This document shows, one piece after another, positions 7,465 through 11,122 of a stretch of DNA of 11,122 bases. Each line of letters starts with the position of its first letter. The first letter of the stretch is position 1. The position numbers were made by a program, and so were the translations under genes. The stretch is from an uncultured Ruminococcus sp. Its GTDB lineage: Bacteria > Bacillota > Clostridia > Oscillospirales > Ruminococcaceae. The stretch spans positions 1 to 11,122 of the forward strand of contig CACZQG010000107.1 in the NCBI GenBank assembly GCA_902783235.1. Reading direction: 5' to 3'. The notes under the pieces were generated by a model that did no database searches, was not told the origin of the DNA, and saw only the letters and a program-made list of their open reading frames with translations.

Positions 7465-7510
7465 CTATAAGGTGCTGTCTATAGTATAATAAAGAATATG
7501 GAGGTTATTT

Positions 7511-10500
7511 ATGAATATAAAAAGAATAATATCTGCCGGATTATCACTGGCATTGTCCTTTTCCACGATCTTTTTTCCTTCCGCCTTTTCCCCGAACAGC
7601 AGATTCTTTTCTTATAATGTCTCGGCAGCAGAAGCAAGAGGCAGCTTTGGCAGCGGACTTGAATGGAGCTTTGATATAGACAGCGGCTGTCTCATGATAA
7701 ACGGTGAGGGTGCTATGCCTATGTATGAATGGCAGGACGAAACGCCCTGGTACAGCCGCTCGGATAGGATAACCTCTATTGTGATCGAAGAAGGCATAAC
7801 CAATATTCCTCAAAGAGCATTCTGTGATTATCAATTTCTTGAAAATGTAAGCATTCCCTCCTCCGTAGATACCATAGGAAGAGATGCTTTTCAGAATACT
7901 CCCTGGCTTGAAGGCTTGACAAAAGAGTCCCCCATTGCATCAGTCAACGGCATTGTAATAGACGGATATAAATGCAGCGGAAAGGTGACTCTCCCCAATG
8001 GAACACGATCAATTGCCGAAGCTGCCTTTGAAGGCAGCCGCATCAGCAGTATCGTCCTTCCGGATACTATAACATATATAGCCGATTATGCCTTTGACAG
8101 ATGTCATAGTCTGGAAAGTATAACTATCCCCAACTCTGTTACATATATCGGTAAATATGCATTTGATGAAACACCCTGGCTGGAAAGAGAGAGAGAAGGA
8201 TCTCCTCTTGTCATTGCAGGTGACGGTATCCTTATTGACGGCAGAGAATGTGAAGGAGAGATCACCCTTCCCGGTAATACTAAGGTGATCGGGAAAAAAG
8301 CATTTTATAACTGCACAGCTATAACAGGGATCAACTTTAATGAGGGTCTTAAAGAAATATGGGATAATGCCTTTGAAGAATGTGACAGTATTACGGAGAT
8401 CACTCTCAGTAACACCGTCGAATCCATCGGGAACAACGCCTTTGAAATGTGCTTTGACATGGCCTCATTCACAGCCGGTGATAATCTGAGATATATTGGC
8501 AGCGATGCATTTATTAACTGCATGGATCTTGTGAAAGCCGATCTGGGACATATCGTATTCCTTGGAGAAAATGTATTCAATGGCTGTATAGACCTTGCAT
8601 TTATACACTTCACAGATGATCTTATCCATATAGGCAGAAACGCATTTGCCCAGACCCCCTGGCTCTATGACAGGTTTTCGGAGGGCAGTCCGGTAATAGT
8701 GGGCAGTCTGCTGATCGACGGTACCGGCTGCAGCGGTGATATAACTATTCCCTCCAATGTAAGTGTTATCTGTTCATACGCATTTGCCGGCTCCTATATA
8801 AAAAGTGTAGTAGTACCTGAAAATACAAAGCTTATTGGTACAAATGCATTTATTGACTGCTATTCACTAAAAAGCATTACCATCCGCAATCCATTATGCG
8901 GTATAGGAACTGATCCTTCTCCTGATACATTGCCGGAGAAATGCGTTATTTACGGCTTAAAGGAATCAACAGCACAGAGATATGCGGAAAACTTCAACAG
9001 AAAGTTCAGTGTCATTGGTGAAAAAGAAACTACGGCAGCAACAACAACTACACTAACAACCACGAAAACTACTGCAACCACAACTACAAAAAATACTGCA
9101 ATAACAACTACAAAAAATACTGAAACCACAGCTGCAAAAAATTCTACTACTGCAAATATCACATCCGTATACACTACTAAAGCTTCTACTGTAACTACAC
9201 CAAAAATCACTTTTCTTACATCCAAAAGAACAACTGCTGTTACCACACATCTGACGGGCTATTACACACGCAGAACCTATCCTGCTGCTACGTCTACGAT
9301 CGCAACCACCTTTGTCCCTGCATCATCTTTACGCTTTACCACTGTAACCACATGGAATACCACACGATACACGACTTCCTCCGCAAAAATTACCACCCGT
9401 CACACTACAACCGTTTCAAAAGTCACATATATATCATCCTTTATAACAACCTCTATCACTTCACCGATCTACACTCCCTTTCAGTGGGGCAGGGACAATT
9501 GGGATTTCACAAATTCAAGTACATTTTTCACTCATAACAACTATCACATAAGTGATGATCTTCTGTCACTTTTGAGAAGCAATATGACAAATACCGAATA
9601 CAATGAGGCACTACAGCTGAAAAACGAAGAATGGGGTGGCTCATGCTATGGCATGAGTGCATTGGCAGTACTGGCAAAAGCAGGGTATCTCCCCTACAGC
9701 AGCTATACCTATGGTGCCGATTGCCTGCATCAGATGGACTCTCCGGATAAAAATGAACGTGTTGAGTCTTTGATCAATTACTATTTCCTCCTCCAGATGA
9801 AAAAATGCATACAGCAGGAGTTTTTAAAGGGACTGATGAGCAGCAGAGAAGAAATGATAAAAAGCATCATTGAACAACTGAAGACCTCTCCGGAGATAAT
9901 TATATGTTATCAGCAGGAAAACTGGGGCGGTCATGCTGTAACTGCAACAGGAGTGACATACGGTAACTGGAGTATTCTGGGAGCAAATTATCAGGGAAGG
10001 ATAGAGATTCTTGATCCCAATCGCTCTATGAATTATGACCAGAATGTGTGCATATATTTCAATACCTCTACATATCATTGGATAATACCTGCCTATGCGG
10101 TAATCTCCAATTACGGCGGTGTTATAAGTATGGCTTCCTCCGATATTGGTCTTATAAACAGCGGAGGCTTTCTTGAAGGAACTCCGGGATATAATTATGA
10201 TGAAACCGATCATATTTATAATCTGGAGCTGACCGATATTGCTCCGGTCCATAATATCAGTAAAATTCGTAAAGTCGGAAAAAATTATGTCATGAGCAAT
10301 TCAGAGAATGATGATATATTCCCATATACTCTGTTTCCTACCGGTGCTTCTACAGCAAATGAAAAACAGGGGTATATACTAAAGGATGAGAAATCAGGCT
10401 ACCGGATCTCGCAAAGCTCCCCACACAGCATATCCGCAGTAATGCATTACAATGACAGAACTATTACAGCAGAATGTGAAAATGCCACTCAGGTGACCTT

Positions 10501-11044
10501 CCACCCATCAGGGTATGTAAGCACAGGCAATGATTCAAACGACTGTAAGTTCACTATGGTAACAAATGAAGAATACTGTCCCAACGACTGGTATACTATA
10601 GAGGTATCCGGAAAAAACAGCATGACACTTGAAGCAAATAATGAGGGCTATGTAGTTTCCGGCAGCAAGCTGAATAATGTAATACTCACTCTTTCAGATG
10701 ATGAAGAAAAAACAAGATATAGGTTCTCCGCCGGAAATTCCAGCGTACTTATCAGCGAAACAGCAGAAGGTTCAGTAAAGCTGTCAGCAGATATGGATCA
10801 TAACGGAACATTTGAGACACCTGTATCCGCAGGTGAAGTAACTGAAACGGAATGGGGAGATGCCAACGAGGACGGTGTCCTCAATGTAAGAGATGCAGCA
10901 TACATCGCAAGAATGCTGGCATACGGTTTGGTTGAAAAACTTCCCGCCACCGCTGATGCGAACCTTGATAGTAAGATAAATGTCCGTGATGCAGCATGGA
11001 TAGCTTTCACGCTATCGGTAGCTTTTAAATCAGTATATTATTGA
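7511..11044 (+). CDS. Secreted LRR / papain-like cysteine peptidase / dockerin protein
   Basis: The 1177-residue protein is probably exported and docked to a cohesin in the cellulosome or at the cell surface. Modules in order: signal peptide (1 to about 39, likely cut near VSAAEA); BspA-type entry segment (about 45-90); leucine-rich repeats of the LRR_5 type (about 70-500) with three TPWL insertions at 130, 221 and 382; Thr-rich linker (504 to about 655), a likely glycosylation site; a papain-fold peptidase module (about 660-870) with C712 in WGGSCYGMS, H808 in WGGHAV and D835 in ILDPN, an intact-looking catalytic set; a beta-rich region of unknown role (about 880-1110) that includes DMDHNGTFE; and a type I dockerin with calcium loops 1117-1128 and 1149-1160, each followed by AA(Y/W)IA. 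GGAGG at 7500-7504 is 6 nt before the ATG. From memory, papain-like modules have been described in dockerin proteins of Ruminococcus flavefaciens. Substrate is unknown. The last bases lie in repeat R3. Confidence 0.92.
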   Translation: MNIKRIISAGLSLALSFSTIFFPSAFSPNSRFFSYNVSAAEARGSFGSGLEWSFDIDSGCLMINGEGAMPMYEWQDETPWYSRSDRITSIVIEEGITNIPQRAFCDYQFLENVSIPSSVDTIGRDAFQNTPWLEGLTKESPIASVNGIVIDGYKCSGKVTLPNGTRSIAEAAFEGSRISSIVLPDTITYIADYAFDRCHSLESITIPNSVTYIGKYAFDETPWLEREREGSPLVIAGDGILIDGRECEGEITLPGNTKVIGKKAFYNCTAITGINFNEGLKEIWDNAFEECDSITEITLSNTVESIGNNAFEMCFDMASFTAGDNLRYIGSDAFINCMDLVKADLGHIVFLGENVFNGCIDLAFIHFTDDLIHIGRNAFAQTPWLYDRFSEGSPVIVGSLLIDGTGCSGDITIPSNVSVICSYAFAGSYIKSVVVPENTKLIGTNAFIDCYSLKSITIRNPLCGIGTDPSPDTLPEKCVIYGLKESTAQRYAENFNRKFSVIGEKETTAATTTTLTTTKTTATTTTKNTAITTTKNTETTAAKNSTTANITSVYTTKASTVTTPKITFLTSKRTTAVTTHLTGYYTRRTYPAATSTIATTFVPASSLRFTTVTTWNTTRYTTSSAKITTRHTTTVSKVTYISSFITTSITSPIYTPFQWGRDNWDFTNSSTFFTHNNYHISDDLLSLLRSNMTNTEYNEALQLKNEEWGGSCYGMSALAVLAKAGYLPYSSYTYGADCLHQMDSPDKNERVESLINYYFLLQMKKCIQQEFLKGLMSSREEMIKSIIEQLKTSPEIIICYQQENWGGHAVTATGVTYGNWSILGANYQGRIEILDPNRSMNYDQNVCIYFNTSTYHWIIPAYAVISNYGGVISMASSDIGLINSGGFLEGTPGYNYDETDHIYNLELTDIAPVHNISKIRKVGKNYVMSNSENDDIFPYTLFPTGASTANEKQGYILKDEKSGYRISQSSPHSISAVMHYNDRTITAECENATQVTFHPSGYVSTGNDSNDCKFTMVTNEEYCPNDWYTIEVSGKNSMTLEANNEGYVVSGSKLNNVILTLSDDEEKTRYRFSAGNSSVLISETAEGSVKLSADMDHNGTFETPVSAGEVTETEWGDANEDGVLNVRDAAYIARMLAYGLVEKLPATADANLDSKINVRDAAWIAFTLSVAFKSVYY
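9083..9154 (+). repeat. Three 24-bp coding repeats in the Thr-rich linker
   Basis: Units start at 9083, 9107 and 9131 and share the core CAAAAAAT; they encode TTKN-type octapeptides of the linker. Such in-frame short repeats can change in number by slippage, which would alter linker length without breaking the frame. Confidence 0.7.
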
Positions 11045-11122
11045 TCCCCCAACTAAATCTTGAATTTTCTGCTTGTCTAAATACTGAACTTCTGCGTCGG
11101 AAAGGCTTGAAATATGCCAGCA
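11039..11122 (-). repeat. Dispersed repeat copy R3 (right end, inverted)
   Basis: The reverse complement of this stretch equals 52-135 except for two bases. The copy continues past the window end, and on its outer side should resemble positions 1-51 if it is complete. The stop codon TGA of the upstream gene (11042-11044) lies within it. No terminator-like hairpin is visible here, so the repeat replaces whatever normally follows the gene. Confidence 0.9.

Larger units (their letters stand above)
6807..7510. other. Divergent intergenic region of about 700 bp
   Basis: No gene is supported here. Leftward from the middle are the minus promoter (6906-6934) and leader; in the centre is the MITE-like element (about 7025-7261); rightward are the plus promoter (7361-7389) and a leader hairpin. 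The stretches 6935-7024 and 7262-7360 are AT-rich; they hold only small palindromes such as AAGCTAAAATGCTT (7013-7026) and TGCACTGTGCA (about 7285-7295), which might be operator-like. The open frames at 7055-7261 and 7165-7446 lie in the repeat element, have no ribosome site and resemble no protein. Confidence 0.7.

Noticed and set aside
9083..9154. CRISPR-like array of 24-bp units
   Set aside because: The units are contiguous without spacers, in frame, and encode a Thr-rich linker.
8950..9246. Minus-strand valine-rich frame resembling a membrane protein
   Set aside because: It is the mirror image of ACA/ACT threonine codons in the linker of the plus-strand gene.

Overview
The window looks like the chromosome of a fibre-degrading gut or rumen Ruminococcus-type Firmicute (family Oscillospiraceae/Ruminococcaceae). 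It is AT-rich with Gram-positive ribosome binding sites and consensus sigma-A promoters. One large secreted protein ends in a type I dockerin of the Ruminococcus style, the module that docks enzymes into cellulosomes. Species cannot be named from sequence alone.

Positions 1-246 hold a copy of a dispersed repeat (R1) followed by a short leader without a recognisable riboswitch. Positions 247-3505 are a compact plus-strand thiazole/thiamine operon: thiG (thiazole synthase), thiH (radical-SAM tyrosine lyase), a tenI-like thiazole tautomerase and thiE (thiamine-phosphate synthase). Gene junctions are a 16-nt gap with a GGAGG site, an 8-nt overlap and a 4-nt ATGA overlap. ThiH supplies dehydroglycine, ThiG builds the thiazole, TenI aromatises it and ThiE joins it to the pyrimidine. 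thiS, thiF and thiC, which the route also needs, are not in the window.

Positions 3506-3662 separate two convergent genes and hold a dense palindromic element (3521-3640). It folds almost without unpaired bases into a closed junction of three hairpins plus a fourth hairpin. Positions 3663-6806 (minus) encode a 1047-residue secreted protein with bacterial Ig-like (Big_2) modules and a lone EF-hand-type calcium loop.

Positions 6807-7510 are a divergent intergenic region with two near-perfect promoters facing outward. Between them lies a MITE-like element (about 7025-7261) with 29-bp imperfect terminal inverted repeats and internal tandem repeats. Part of this element is homologous to R1.

Positions 7511-11044 (plus) encode a 1177-residue secreted multimodular protein: signal peptide, BspA-like leucine-rich repeats, Thr-rich linker, papain-like cysteine peptidase module with a visible Cys/His/Asp set, C-terminal beta-rich region and dockerin. 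Its stop codon falls in a second copy (R3) of the left-end repeat in inverted orientation. The whole 10.9-kb interior is therefore bracketed by near-identical inverted repeats (82 of 84 bases by eye).

The least ordinary parts are the dockerin-bearing LRR/peptidase protein with its divergent Ig-like neighbour, the small-repeat family seen three times, and the cloverleaf-like element at 3521-3640.
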